Positions 41,135-49,734 are shown, counted from the first letter of the stretch. The stretch is DNA of 64,000 bases from an uncultured Candidatus Peregrinibacteria bacterium (GCA_903854335.1 CAINVY010000013.1:124001-188000), one strand, 5' to 3'. A program made the numbers and translations. The notes: generated from the sequence alone by a model not told the origin.

Positions 41135-42814
41135 TCAATACATGGAAGAGAGGTAGCACTGCTCGCAGTAGACGGTCTCGTGACGATCGGGAGCGAAGGA
41201 TGTTTGGATCTGAGTCCCGCACTTCTGACATGTTCGTTTCCACAGTCTGCGCGGATTTCTCAGGAGGAATCTCCTGCGATGACGCTCATCCGGGCAGAGG
41301 TGCGGGATGGGAATATTCTTCTCTCGATAGAATTTCAGTTCCTGCGGGATGACCTTGTACGGTTTTCCGGTCGCCTCGCAGGTGAGGATCTCCTTGCAGA
41401 TATCGTCTGGCACCTGATCGATGAGGTCGGCGATGGAGTAGTCGGGTCCCAGGTACTGCTCTTCCTGATCTTCATCACGCCACAGCCACCCGCGCCGCAG
41501 CACCTCCTCTTTTTTCAGTGGTGCATGGTCATGCGCTGATGTCTCGTTGTAGGCGAAGATGCTGATGGCTGGTGGGAAGAAAGTGCCCCACTCTCCGGTC
41601 TTCTTCATGTGTTCGATGATCTTTGGCACGAGCACTTCGTACTCTTCCTTCGTGTACTGCTTGTTGAGGATGCAGTACTCCTGTTGTCGCAGTCCAACGC
41701 AGCCAAAGGAATGCTTCGCAGAAAAACAGTGGTCGCAGTACAGGAGCTCCGAGCAGTTTGACCAGCAAAGATTGCAGAAAAGGAGGTGGTAGACGTCGTA
41801 GCCGCAGGCCTGGCACGAGTACATCAAGTCGGCATTATGTCCCCAATGGCTGTAATCCTGGCAATTTCTGCCTTTCTGCACGCAGTGGCAGTACGCGCAG
41901 TCTTCGAGATCGTTACTCTCGAAACATTCCCGTGCGTTCTTGCAGTTACGCAGATAGTCGCCGGTGGAGTTCTGAAGGTTTGCACCGTGGAATTCCTTCA
42001 CGATCGGATCGCTGAGGCGCTTCTCGATCTGTTCGCGGGCGTTCTTCATTTCCTTTGCGCTTCCCGTCCTCACGGTTTTCAAGAACTCCTCATATTCCTC
42101 GCGCGTTTTCTGTATGTTGAAAACCATGTACTGCTTATTCACTTGGTTCGTGCAGCCGAAGCAGTCACTGCAGCCTTGGCAGTCGCGGAGGAAGAATGAA
42201 TTTCGGCAATTGATGCAGTCGCGGCTGTAGCGCAGGTCGTAGCATTCCCTGCAGCTCACGCACTCATAGTGCAGCTCACAACGTTCGAGATTGAGGTTGT
42301 CGATGCAATCGTTGCATTGATTGATCCAGAGGCCGTAGTAGCAGTCTTCGTCCTGATTGCTGGAGAAGAGGAGGTAGCAATTTCGCAGTTGGCTCGCCGT
42401 ATTGCAGTAATCGCTGTTCTCGTATGGCTTCTCGAGAATACGCGCCAGGCGCGGGACGCGACTCCGGAGTTCCGCGAACTGTTCGAAGAACGGTCGCGTG
42501 AAGTCGAATGCCACGCCGTATTCGCGTGCGTCCCACGCGTCTCCGTACCACTCGTCGTTCTCGTAGACCGGGAAGGGGCGATCGGGGACGTAGCAGGAGA
42601 TGATTTGCTTGCCGGTTCGACTGCACTTGCGATGGTAGAGGTTGCGTTCGTTGCGCTGTGTGAGGCGAATCTGCATGCGGCAGAAGGGGCAGTGCACGGG
42701 TTCGGGAATCGAAAACGATTTCCCACCGAATGTCGGCGCAACAGTTTCATAGAACTGCAGATCATCGGGTGTGATCTCGAAGGGGGCCGAACACTGCTCG
42801 CAGATTTTTTGCAT
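41135..42814 (-). CDS. Cys-rich array protein P10
   Basis: 559 residues from the ATG at 42814, two bases after the P11 stop; in-frame codons upstream lie in P11. A1: CEQC, CPFC, KCSRTGKQIISCY. B1: CVSCRECYDLRYSRDCINC and GCSDCFGCTNQVNKQYMVFN. B2 is Cys-heavy (CAYCHCVQKGRNC, SCQACGYD, FCNLCWSNCSELLYCDHC) and keeps FGCVGLRQQEYC. A2 combines CEATGKPYKVIPQEL with LCPDERHRRR, so Cys is kept in a context like the His form, plus CQKC and CEQCYLSSMY. Confidence 0.86.
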   Translation of the reverse strand: MQKICEQCSAPFEITPDDLQFYETVAPTFGGKSFSIPEPVHCPFCRMQIRLTQRNERNLYHRKCSRTGKQIISCYVPDRPFPVYENDEWYGDAWDAREYGVAFDFTRPFFEQFAELRSRVPRLARILEKPYENSDYCNTASQLRNCYLLFSSNQDEDCYYGLWINQCNDCIDNLNLERCELHYECVSCRECYDLRYSRDCINCRNSFFLRDCQGCSDCFGCTNQVNKQYMVFNIQKTREEYEEFLKTVRTGSAKEMKNAREQIEKRLSDPIVKEFHGANLQNSTGDYLRNCKNARECFESNDLEDCAYCHCVQKGRNCQDYSHWGHNADLMYSCQACGYDVYHLLFCNLCWSNCSELLYCDHCFSAKHSFGCVGLRQQEYCILNKQYTKEEYEVLVPKIIEHMKKTGEWGTFFPPAISIFAYNETSAHDHAPLKKEEVLRRGWLWRDEDQEEQYLGPDYSIADLIDQVPDDICKEILTCEATGKPYKVIPQELKFYREKNIPIPHLCPDERHRRRFLLRNPRRLWKRTCQKCGTQIQTSFAPDRHETVYCEQCYLSSMY

Positions 42815-42816
42815 GG

Positions 42817-44472
42817 TTAGAAGATGGAGGAGTGGTAACACGATTCGCAGTAGAGAACTTCGGGACGATCAGGAGAATACGTTGTTTGCAACTCGGCTGA
42901 GCACTTTGCACAATTGCGAGCCCACAGGCGGCGGGGGTTGTGAAGTGCCATGCGTTCTTTGTAACGCTGCTCGGGACATTTCTTGGGGGGGGCGATACGC
43001 ATTTGTCGATACAGTGAGAGTTCCTGCGGGATGATTTTGTAGGGCTTATCGGTGACGGAACATCGGAGGATTTCTTTACAGATCGCATCGTCCGTTTCCT
43101 CGATCGTCTCCGGAACCGTCACTTTTTTCCCCATGTAGTGTTCCTGATCTTCACTGCGGTTCCACTTCCATCCTTTTGATGCGACTTTTTCCTGCGCGAG
43201 AGGGAAGAAGTCGCTCGCCATTGTTTCGTTGTAACCAAACGGCGAGAACTTCGTGGGGAAGAATTCCCCCCACTCTCCGAGTTTCCGCATGGTTTCGATG
43301 ATCTTCGGCATGAGCTTCTCGTACTCCTCTTTCGTGTACTGCTTATTGAGGATGCAGTACTTCTTGTGTTTGAGACTGCTGCATCCGAAGCAGTGTTCGC
43401 AGTGGAAGCAGAGACTGCAGTAGAGGAGGTTTTTATTGAACCAACAGATGTCGTTGAAGCAGTGCATGTAATTGGTCTCGCTGCCCACCGCCTCGTACAC
43501 GAGTTCTGAGTGATCGTCGTTATTCACATCCATCGCGTCCTTCATGTGCGTCGCATTTGCGACGTATTTGCAGTCCTGCATCTCGATCACTTCGTAGCAA
43601 TCGACGGCATTCTTCGCGTTGATGATGGCGTTGCCCGTGCAGCCTTCCGCATTGATGCAGTCCATGTACTTTCGCGGCATCGATTGCGTCCGCTTCTCGA
43701 ATTGCTTGAGTGCCGCGGGGATATCCTTTCGAAGTTCCTCGACGAGCGCGAGATATTTCTCTTTTGTGTACCGGGCATTCCCGATGCAGAATTGCGCGTT
43801 CTGCAGATTGTAACAAGCGAAGCAGTCTCGGCATCCGCGCAGGTTGTAACCAATGACGCAGTCGGAGCAGTTGGCGCAGTTCGTCAGGTACTGACAGTGG
43901 TAGCAATGATCGGAGTCGATGATCTCGTAGCAGAGTTCTCCATCCTTCAAATTGCTGCAGTCGCAGCAGTTCCTCGATGTCCAAGAACGGTTGAGGTAGA
44001 AAGAATCCTCGCATTCTCCGGATGTGAAGAGCAGGTAGCAATTCTTGTTGCGCATGCAGAAATTGCAGTACTCGCTGTTCTGATGCTCTTTATTGATGAG
44101 ATTGATGCGCGGCGTGGCGGAGAAGAGATCCGCAAATTGCGCGAAGAACGATTTTTGGAAATCGAAATCTCTTCCATACGCAAGGGGATCCCAGGCATCA
44201 CTCCAGAATACTTCCTGGTCGTAGACGTTCTGAGCGTTCTCGGGTGCGTACATGGAGATGATCTGCTTTCCCGTAAGGTCGCACTTGCGATGGTAGAGAT
44301 TACGTTCGTTCCGCCAGGAGAGTCTTCGCTGCTGCCGACAATCGGGACAGAGCGTCGGCGGAGGAATCAGCTCCTTCTTCCCGCCGAACTCCGGCGAGAC
44401 TTTCTCGAGGAATTTTAGATCATCGGGCGTGATCTCGAAGGGGGCCGAACACTGCTCGCAGATTTTTTGCAT
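42817..44472 (-). CDS. Cys-rich array protein P11
   Basis: 551 residues. Its ATG at 44472 shares one base with the P12 stop (TGATG). A1: CEQC, CPDC, KCDLTGKQIISMY. B1 has CSNLKDGELCYEIIDSDHCY, CRDCFACYNLQNAQFC. B2: AEGCTGNAIINAKNAVDCYE, CSLCFHCEHCFGCSSLKHKK, YCILNKQYTKEEYE. A2: CSVTDKPYKIIPQEL, KCPEQRY, CAKC, CESCYHSSIF; the usual Leu of CYL is His. The N-terminal lead is nearly identical to P10, suggesting recent duplication. Confidence 0.86.
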   Translation of the reverse strand: MQKICEQCSAPFEITPDDLKFLEKVSPEFGGKKELIPPPTLCPDCRQQRRLSWRNERNLYHRKCDLTGKQIISMYAPENAQNVYDQEVFWSDAWDPLAYGRDFDFQKSFFAQFADLFSATPRINLINKEHQNSEYCNFCMRNKNCYLLFTSGECEDSFYLNRSWTSRNCCDCSNLKDGELCYEIIDSDHCYHCQYLTNCANCSDCVIGYNLRGCRDCFACYNLQNAQFCIGNARYTKEKYLALVEELRKDIPAALKQFEKRTQSMPRKYMDCINAEGCTGNAIINAKNAVDCYEVIEMQDCKYVANATHMKDAMDVNNDDHSELVYEAVGSETNYMHCFNDICWFNKNLLYCSLCFHCEHCFGCSSLKHKKYCILNKQYTKEEYEKLMPKIIETMRKLGEWGEFFPTKFSPFGYNETMASDFFPLAQEKVASKGWKWNRSEDQEHYMGKKVTVPETIEETDDAICKEILRCSVTDKPYKIIPQELSLYRQMRIAPPKKCPEQRYKERMALHNPRRLWARNCAKCSAELQTTYSPDRPEVLYCESCYHSSIF

Positions 44473-46133
44473 CAGTAGACGGAGGAAAGGTAACATGACT
44501 CACAGTAGACGATTTCGGGACGATCGGGAGCATACGTTGTTTGGATCTTGGTTGAGCACTTTGCGCATGTGCGAGTCCAGAGTGTGCGGGGAGTGCGGGC
44601 GGCGAGGCGTTCTTTCAAGCGTTGTTCGGGGCACTTGCGCGGCAAGGGAATGTCCAGCTGTCGGTAGATTCTCAATTCCTGCGGAATGATCTTGAAAGGT
44701 TTGTCGGTCGCTTCGCACGTGATGATCTTCTGGCAGACATCGGCATCGGCATCGGCGATGTTGTCGGGGATCGATGCGATCGGACCTAAGTAAGTGGATT
44801 CGGTATCCTTCTGTTCTTCCCATGCCCATCCCCGTTTCGTTGCATCCTCTTTCGAGAGCGGGAAGTAATCTTGCGCGACGGTTTCGTTGTAGCCGAAGGG
44901 CGAAATGTTGATCGGGAAAAACTCTCCCCACTCAGAGGTCTTACGCATGTGCTCGATGATCTTCGGAACCAACGTCTCATACTCTTCCTTCGTGTATTGC
45001 ATATTCAGAATGCAGTACTCCTTATGCTGCAAACCGACGCAACCGAAGATGGAGCGACACGCATGGCAGCTGCTGGAGTTGAGAGCGTCAGCGCAGCTGA
45101 AATTGAGGAAGCAAAACGATTGTCGCTGGTTGTGATAGCTACCGAAGTACTCGTAGCAGAGTTCTTCCTCTTCCGTGAAGTTGCAGTCGGCACAATCCTT
45201 CGCATCGATCAACTGCGCTACGTGACGGCAGTCATGACAACGTTGGACATCATAGCCGCTGCGGATATTTTTGCTCTGGTAGATGTAATTTCCCGTCGAT
45301 TCTTCGCTCTGGACCAAGACGGCTGCGCGATGAGGGAGACGCAGGCGCGTCTCTTCGAACTTCTTTCTCAGAGCACAAACAGTAGAGTACTTCGTGAGAT
45401 CCCTTTTCTTTTCCTGAAAAACTTCCGGGGAAACAGGTTCGTTGAAGATGCGATAGTTGGCATTGCGCAGCCCCGTACAGCCGATGCAGTGTGAGCAGCC
45501 TTCGCAGTCGGCACAAGAGAAGAGGTCGGAGCAGTTCACACAGTCGCGGCAGAAGGCACAGCCATAGCATTTCTCGCAGGTGATGCACTCGCAGCAAAGT
45601 TCGCAATTGCGAATCAGCAGCGAGTCGATGCAGGATACGGAGTAGTAGGGATTTCCGTAATAGCAATCCTGGCAGTACACGGATCCGAAAATCAGGTAGC
45701 AATTTTTTGAAGTGGCGACGTAGTTCGTATAGGTGCAGTTCTCATTGTTATATTCGGAGAGCGCGAGAGCAGGGACTTGCTGTTGCAGGGATGCGTACTG
45801 TTTGAAGAATGATTTTGTGAAGTCGAAGGCTCGGCCGAAGGTGACGGCATCCCATTTTTCGCTGAGCCACTCCTCGCGCTGAAAGACTCTGAATGGTTTA
45901 TTGGGTGAGTACGCCGAGATGATTTGTCTCCCCGTTGCATCACACTTGCGGTGGTAGAGTTTGCGTTCATTACGGAATGCGAATCGGCGCTGCATGCGGC
46001 AGTCGGGACACAGTGTCGGCGGAGGAATCAGCTCCTTCTTACCCGCAAACTCCGGTGAAATCTTTTCGTAAAATTTCAGATCATCAGGTGTGATCTCGAA
46101 GGGGGCCGAACACTGCTTGCAAAGAGTCTGCAT
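44472..46133 (-). CDS. Cys-rich array protein P12, first gene of the large unit
   Basis: 553 residues. A1: CKQC (5-8), CPDC, KCDATGRQIISAY. B1 ends CSHCIGCTGLRNANYRIFN, with a changed tail (VSPEVFQEKK). B2: EESTGNYIYQSKNIRSGYD, SCHACRSIFGCVGLQHKEYC, NMQYTKEEYE. A2: CEATDKPFKIIPQEL, RKCPEQRL, CAKC, CESCYLSSVY. The start is set by homology with P8-P11; a TTG 13 codons upstream (46172) is less likely, and my base count at 46131-46141 was ambiguous by one. Promoter near 46260-46288, leaving a leader of about 120 bases. Confidence 0.85.
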   Translation of the reverse strand: MQTLCKQCSAPFEITPDDLKFYEKISPEFAGKKELIPPPTLCPDCRMQRRFAFRNERKLYHRKCDATGRQIISAYSPNKPFRVFQREEWLSEKWDAVTFGRAFDFTKSFFKQYASLQQQVPALALSEYNNENCTYTNYVATSKNCYLIFGSVYCQDCYYGNPYYSVSCIDSLLIRNCELCCECITCEKCYGCAFCRDCVNCSDLFSCADCEGCSHCIGCTGLRNANYRIFNEPVSPEVFQEKKRDLTKYSTVCALRKKFEETRLRLPHRAAVLVQSEESTGNYIYQSKNIRSGYDVQRCHDCRHVAQLIDAKDCADCNFTEEEELCYEYFGSYHNQRQSFCFLNFSCADALNSSSCHACRSIFGCVGLQHKEYCILNMQYTKEEYETLVPKIIEHMRKTSEWGEFFPINISPFGYNETVAQDYFPLSKEDATKRGWAWEEQKDTESTYLGPIASIPDNIADADADVCQKIITCEATDKPFKIIPQELRIYRQLDIPLPRKCPEQRLKERLAARTPRTLWTRTCAKCSTKIQTTYAPDRPEIVYCESCYLSSVY

Positions 46134-46259
46134 ACGAAAACAGAAAATCGATGAGGATCGAGTTTCTGCCAAGGCGTATTCTCCGCCGCATCGTCAAATT
46201 AGTCCAACAGCATAGAGAAATCGATTGAAATTCGTCTATTTAAAGCCAAAATCATGAAA

Positions 46260-46300
46260 AATATAATGTAGAAAATAATCTACAACAATGATACTATAAT
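46260..46300. promoter_or_regulatory. Divergent promoter region with operator-like inverted repeat
   Basis: Minus strand: TTGTTG (46288-46283), 17 bases, TATATT (46265-46260), driving P12. Plus strand: TATAAT (46295-46300) for the TrmB-type gene. TGTAGA-N6-TCTACA (46267-46284), a perfect inverted repeat, fills the P12 spacer and covers the -35 region of the plus-strand promoter. One bound protein could therefore control both; the adjacent TrmB protein is the natural candidate. Confidence 0.6.
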
Positions 46301-46301
46301 A

Positions 46302-47060
46302 GTGGTGATTACCGAACTCCTCTCTCTCGGCCTTACGGATGAAGAGGCCAAAGTGTACCTCGCCTGTCTCGAGATCAATGGCGGTCCAGTATCTGTGATC
46401 GCTCGCAAGGCGGGAGTGCATCGTGTCAGCTGCTACCACACGATCGAGAATCTGCTCGAGAAGCGTTTGCTCTCCATGCACACAAAGAACGGCGTGAAGT
46501 TTTTTTCGCCCGAGCCCCCTGAACAACTCGAACGCATTGCTGCAGAGAAAGTATCCGTTGCACGACGTCTTCTTCCCGAGCTCAAGACGCTCCAGAGCGC
46601 GCTTGCATTTCAACCGAAGATTCGCACGTATGAGGGGAGGGAGGGAGTGGAGCGTGTGTTCCGCGAGTCGCTCTCTTCGAAGAAAGAAATTCTCGGGTAC
46701 ACGAACCTTAAGACCGTCACGGAGTTCTTCCCGGCGTTTTTTCGAGAGTACACCGCTGAGCGATTCCAGAAGGGGATTAAGTGTCGCTACCTCTCACCCA
46801 ACTCTGTCGAGAGCGTGCATGTCATCGATCCGTTTCTGCCGAAAAACTTCGATCCCAACCTCATCGAGATCCTTCTCGTGAATCGCGATCAGTTCCCTTT
46901 CAGTAACGAAGTGCTGATTTTTGGCAACACGGTGGGCATCGTGTCGCTCAACAAAGACGAACTCCTCGGTCTCCTCGTCGAGAGCGCGACGTTCTCTCAA
47001 ACGATGAAAGCGGTGTTCGATTTGGCTTGGCTTGGCGCCACCGCCTTCGTCGCAAAGTAG
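46302..47060 (+). CDS. TrmB-type transcriptional regulator, divergent from P12
   Basis: 252 residues from GTG (46302 or the next GTG at 46305). Winged helix at residues 4-65 (LLSLGLTDEEAKVYLACLEI, AGVHRVSCYHTIENLLEKRL), a coiled linker (RIAAEKVSVARRLLPELKTL) and a C-terminal domain with RTYEGREGVERVFRESLSSK and FSNEVLIFGNTVGIVSLNKD, as in the TrmB_C/PLD-like effector domain. It differs in the C-terminus from the other two regulators here. The -10 box ends two bases before the first GTG, so the mRNA may be leaderless. Confidence 0.83.
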   Translation: MVITELLSLGLTDEEAKVYLACLEINGGPVSVIARKAGVHRVSCYHTIENLLEKRLLSMHTKNGVKFFSPEPPEQLERIAAEKVSVARRLLPELKTLQSALAFQPKIRTYEGREGVERVFRESLSSKKEILGYTNLKTVTEFFPAFFREYTAERFQKGIKCRYLSPNSVESVHVIDPFLPKNFDPNLIEILLVNRDQFPFSNEVLIFGNTVGIVSLNKDELLGLLVESATFSQTMKAVFDLAWLGATAFVAK

Positions 47061-47095
47061 CAACGGGAACGACGCAATGCTGAGACGCAAAAAAA

Positions 47096-47123
47096 GCAAC
47101 CGTCTTTCAACGATTGCCTTTTT
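47096..47123. terminator. Bidirectional intrinsic terminator
   Basis: GCAACCGT and ACGATTGC pair (one G-T) around CTTTCA, with TTTTT after the stem on the plus strand and a longer T-run on the minus strand. It sits between the convergent TrmB gene and the small lipoprotein gene. Confidence 0.8.
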
Positions 47124-47139
47124 GAATTTTCAGAGAAAA

Positions 47140-47307
47140 TTATTGAGCTGCTCCCGTGTCCGTCGTGGGGGCAGTCGGTGCGACCGGGGCCGCAGGCACA
47201 GAGGCCGTGGCGCCGTTATCCGTCGGGGGAGGCGTGACCGTCGAGGACGAGCATGCGCTGAGAGCGAGGATAGAAACGGCCAAGCCGACAAGAGCGACTT
47301 TCTTCAT
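47140..47307 (-). CDS. Small Pro/Thr/Ala-rich lipoprotein
   Basis: 55 residues: MKKVALVGLAVSILALSACS is a textbook lipoprotein signal with the lipobox Cys at 19. The mature part is only about 37 residues, Pro/Thr/Ala-rich and without a folded domain. The ATG at 47307 is used; an earlier in-frame start at 47406 adds a non-signal leader. It stands alone, ending at the shared terminator. Confidence 0.7.
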   Translation of the reverse strand: MKKVALVGLAVSILALSACSSSTVTPPPTDNGATASVPAAPVAPTAPTTDTGAAQ

Positions 47308-47666
47308 GAGAATGGATGGAAAGAAAATAAAAGATATTCGATCGGTCGCAGGAAGGATTCGCTTCGTCGCGCCTGCATGGGGCACGTCCAGTGGCAATAC
47401 CTCCATAAAGGAGAGACATGCGGAGCATCCGACGACCTTGCGGAATCAGGATAAGGCGAATCGTCGGTGGAGGCAATATCAACTTCCCTTGCGCATTTCT
47501 CACGACGGATTACCAGGTTTTTGGCTTGATAAAGGTCAAAAGCTGAAATGGTGATTGCGAAATCACTCGGAAATTCTTTTGTTAATTTGTGAAAAACAAG
47601 CTTGCAGCAGACCTTAATTGCTTCTTAACCACTTCCGACCTATCCTCATTTGGTTACGATTCACGC

Positions 47667-48332
47667 ATGCATATCCTCCTCGTCGAAGACCAAGTGAAGC
47701 TGGCAGCGAACATCCAGAAGTATCTGGAGCTCGACACGTACGCGGTGACGGTTGCGCACGATGGGAGAGAGGCATTCGAGAAAGCCATGAGCCAAAACTT
47801 TGATCTCATCATTCTCGATATCAATCTTCCCGGCATGGATGGGTTTTCGATCTGTAGAGAATTACGAGAGAAGGGAAAGACGATGCCGATACTCATGTTG
47901 ACGGCCCGAGGGAAGAGGCAAGAGATCGTCCAGGGGTTGAATCTCGGTGCGGATGATTACTTGCCCAAGCCGTTCGATCTCGAGGAGCTTCTCGCCCGCG
48001 TCCGTGCGTTGCTTCGCCGAACCGGCAGCACGACGGAGAAGGGCATTGAGCTTTCGGCGCGAACCGTGACGATCGATACCAACACGCAGGAAGTGCGCAA
48101 GGATGGCGAGCACATGAATCTCGCGCCGAAGGAATACGCGCTTCTCGAATTCCTCCTCCGTGGCAAGGGGACGGTGCAATCGCGGACGGCGATACTGGAG
48201 CATGTGTGGGGAGACCGAGACGAACTCCTTTTCTCGCAGACGGTGGATGTCCATGTGGCGTACTTGCGTCGCAAGCTTGGGAAAGATCTTATTCGTACCG
48301 TGCCCGGCAAGGGCTACTTCATTCCTTCGTGA
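47667..48332 (+). CDS. OmpR/PhoB-family response regulator
   Basis: 221 residues. Receiver domain 1-115 with the acidic pair in LLVEDQ, phosphoacceptor D51 in LIILDINLPGMDG, Thr in MLTARG and Lys in YLPKPF; C-terminal winged helix 125-221 (LAPKEYALLEFLLRGKGTVQ, WGDRDELLFSQTVDVHVAYL). The ATG at 47667 matches the family start; in-frame codons upstream to 47589 are not homologous. The kinase gene follows after three bases. Confidence 0.95.
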   Translation: MHILLVEDQVKLAANIQKYLELDTYAVTVAHDGREAFEKAMSQNFDLIILDINLPGMDGFSICRELREKGKTMPILMLTARGKRQEIVQGLNLGADDYLPKPFDLEELLARVRALLRRTGSTTEKGIELSARTVTIDTNTQEVRKDGEHMNLAPKEYALLEFLLRGKGTVQSRTAILEHVWGDRDELLFSQTVDVHVAYLRRKLGKDLIRTVPGKGYFIPS

Positions 48333-48335
48333 ATT

Positions 48336-49556
48336 ATGTTCAATAAAATCAGCATTCGTTTGGCGCTGATGTTCACGGCGTTTGTGGTTCTGCTCCTGCT
48401 CCTGAATGGTGCTATCTTTTTGTCTGCCGACATTCGTTCCCTGCGTCAGGGCAACGACGGACGATTGCTGCACGAGGGGCAACGCATTTTGACGGGCATA
48501 GAAACGACGCCACCTGATCAATGGCCGGCTGTCATCGGATCGCGATCCAGGGATCGTGCGCGCATCGTGGATCCTCAGGGGCATGTCCTCTATACGAGCG
48601 ACTTGCTTAATCTCGCACCCTTCATCCCGACGCAATCGGAATTCCTCGATATGGATATTCAGGGCGAGGAGTATCGCTTGCTCACGATACCGATCGTCCA
48701 GCGGGGGGTAGGTCTGGGCTATCTGCAACTCGCCGATCATACGATGATGGACATCACGGATTTGCAGGGGCGCATCGATCGATTCCTCTTCGCGAGCGCG
48801 CTCATTTCCATTCTGACCTTCTTCATCGGACTTTTTCTGGCGAAGCGCAGCCTTCGTCCCGCGGAGGAATCGATGCAACGCCTTGAGCAATTTACGCAGG
48901 ATGCGAGCCACGAATTGCGCACGCCGCTCACTATTCTCGGCACCTCCATCGATTTGGCACTGAAGACGCAGAACTATCGTGAAGGTTTGATATCCGCGAA
49001 AGACGATTTAAATCGTCTCTCCTTTCTCACGGAGAGACTCCTCGAGCTCGCGCGCATCGAGAAGCTCATGTTGCAGAGGAGCCGCATCGATCTCTCCGAT
49101 CTCATCAGTAGCTGTCTCGAAGAGTATCGCCCGCTTGCGGAGGAGAAGGGTGTTGAGATCAAGCACGCTCTCTTGTCGGGCGTGATCGTGATGGGGGATG
49201 CAACGCTGTTGCATCACCTGATCGGAAATCTCATGAGCAATGCCGTGAAATTCACGGAGAGCAAGGGCACTGTGACTGTCACGCTCACTCGGAATGTCTT
49301 CAAGGTTTCGGATACGGGTGTTGGTATTTCGCCTGCCGCACTTCCTCATATCTTCGATCGCTTCTATCGGGCGGATCAGTCGCGCGGGAGCGAAGGATAC
49401 GGTCTCGGATTGGCGCTCGTGAAACGCATCGCGGATATGCATAAGTGGAACATTCATGTTGAAAGTAAAGAAGGAAAGGGAACGCAATTTACCGTTTCCT
49501 TTCACGCAGAAAAGACCAAGGAGCAAGAAGTCGCGGCGGAGACGTCTGCACCTTAA
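48336..49556 (+). CDS. Sensor histidine kinase
   Basis: 406 residues. Two membrane helices (about 9-30 and 150-169) flank an extracytoplasmic sensor of about 115 residues. The HisKA box is QDASHELRTPLTIL with phospho-accepting H192. The ATPase has N (NLMSNAVKF), G1 (SDTGVGISP), F (IFDRFYRAD) and G2 (EGYGLGLALVKRIADMH). No clear HAMP domain. It pairs with the response regulator; the signal is unknown. Confidence 0.95.
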   Translation: MFNKISIRLALMFTAFVVLLLLLNGAIFLSADIRSLRQGNDGRLLHEGQRILTGIETTPPDQWPAVIGSRSRDRARIVDPQGHVLYTSDLLNLAPFIPTQSEFLDMDIQGEEYRLLTIPIVQRGVGLGYLQLADHTMMDITDLQGRIDRFLFASALISILTFFIGLFLAKRSLRPAEESMQRLEQFTQDASHELRTPLTILGTSIDLALKTQNYREGLISAKDDLNRLSFLTERLLELARIEKLMLQRSRIDLSDLISSCLEEYRPLAEEKGVEIKHALLSGVIVMGDATLLHHLIGNLMSNAVKFTESKGTVTVTLTRNVFKVSDTGVGISPAALPHIFDRFYRADQSRGSEGYGLGLALVKRIADMHKWNIHVESKEGKGTQFTVSFHAEKTKEQEVAAETSAP

Positions 49557-49734
49557 TCCGCTCTTAAATCGTCGCTCGTAAGATGCGCATGCGAGGATTT
49601 CTCATTCTCGTAACGAGTGAAATGAAAGGGGGGATCGTGGAGTGCGACAAGAAGGAAGGCGCCGCAGGGGGTTCCTTCCTTCCTCGTTTATCCCTTTTGT
49701 CGTGTGCCCAATTCCTGTGGGGTATGATTTTCTC

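Noticed and set aside
22042-46133. Cys-rich proteins as ferredoxins, multi-haem cytochromes or metallothioneins
   Set aside because: No CxxCH haem motifs in series and no CxxCxxCxxxCP clusters; the proteins are large with ribbons and conserved Trp/Tyr/Leu blocks, unlike metallothioneins.
46134-46172. TTG start of P12, 13 codons upstream
   Set aside because: The added residues lack homology to the other starts; the ATG before QTLCKQC matches P8-P11. My reading of the bases near 46131-46141 was off by one in one pass, so the exact base is slightly uncertain.
47408-47666. A gene in the gap upstream of the response regulator
   Set aside because: Only short frames without motifs; the 259 bases look like ordinary intergenic DNA, and I could not find a good promoter there.
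49557-49734. A structured RNA in the gap after the histidine kinase
   Set aside because: The stretch has a few weak inverted words (GGAAGGCGC/GGTTCCTTCC) but no convincing fold or T-run.
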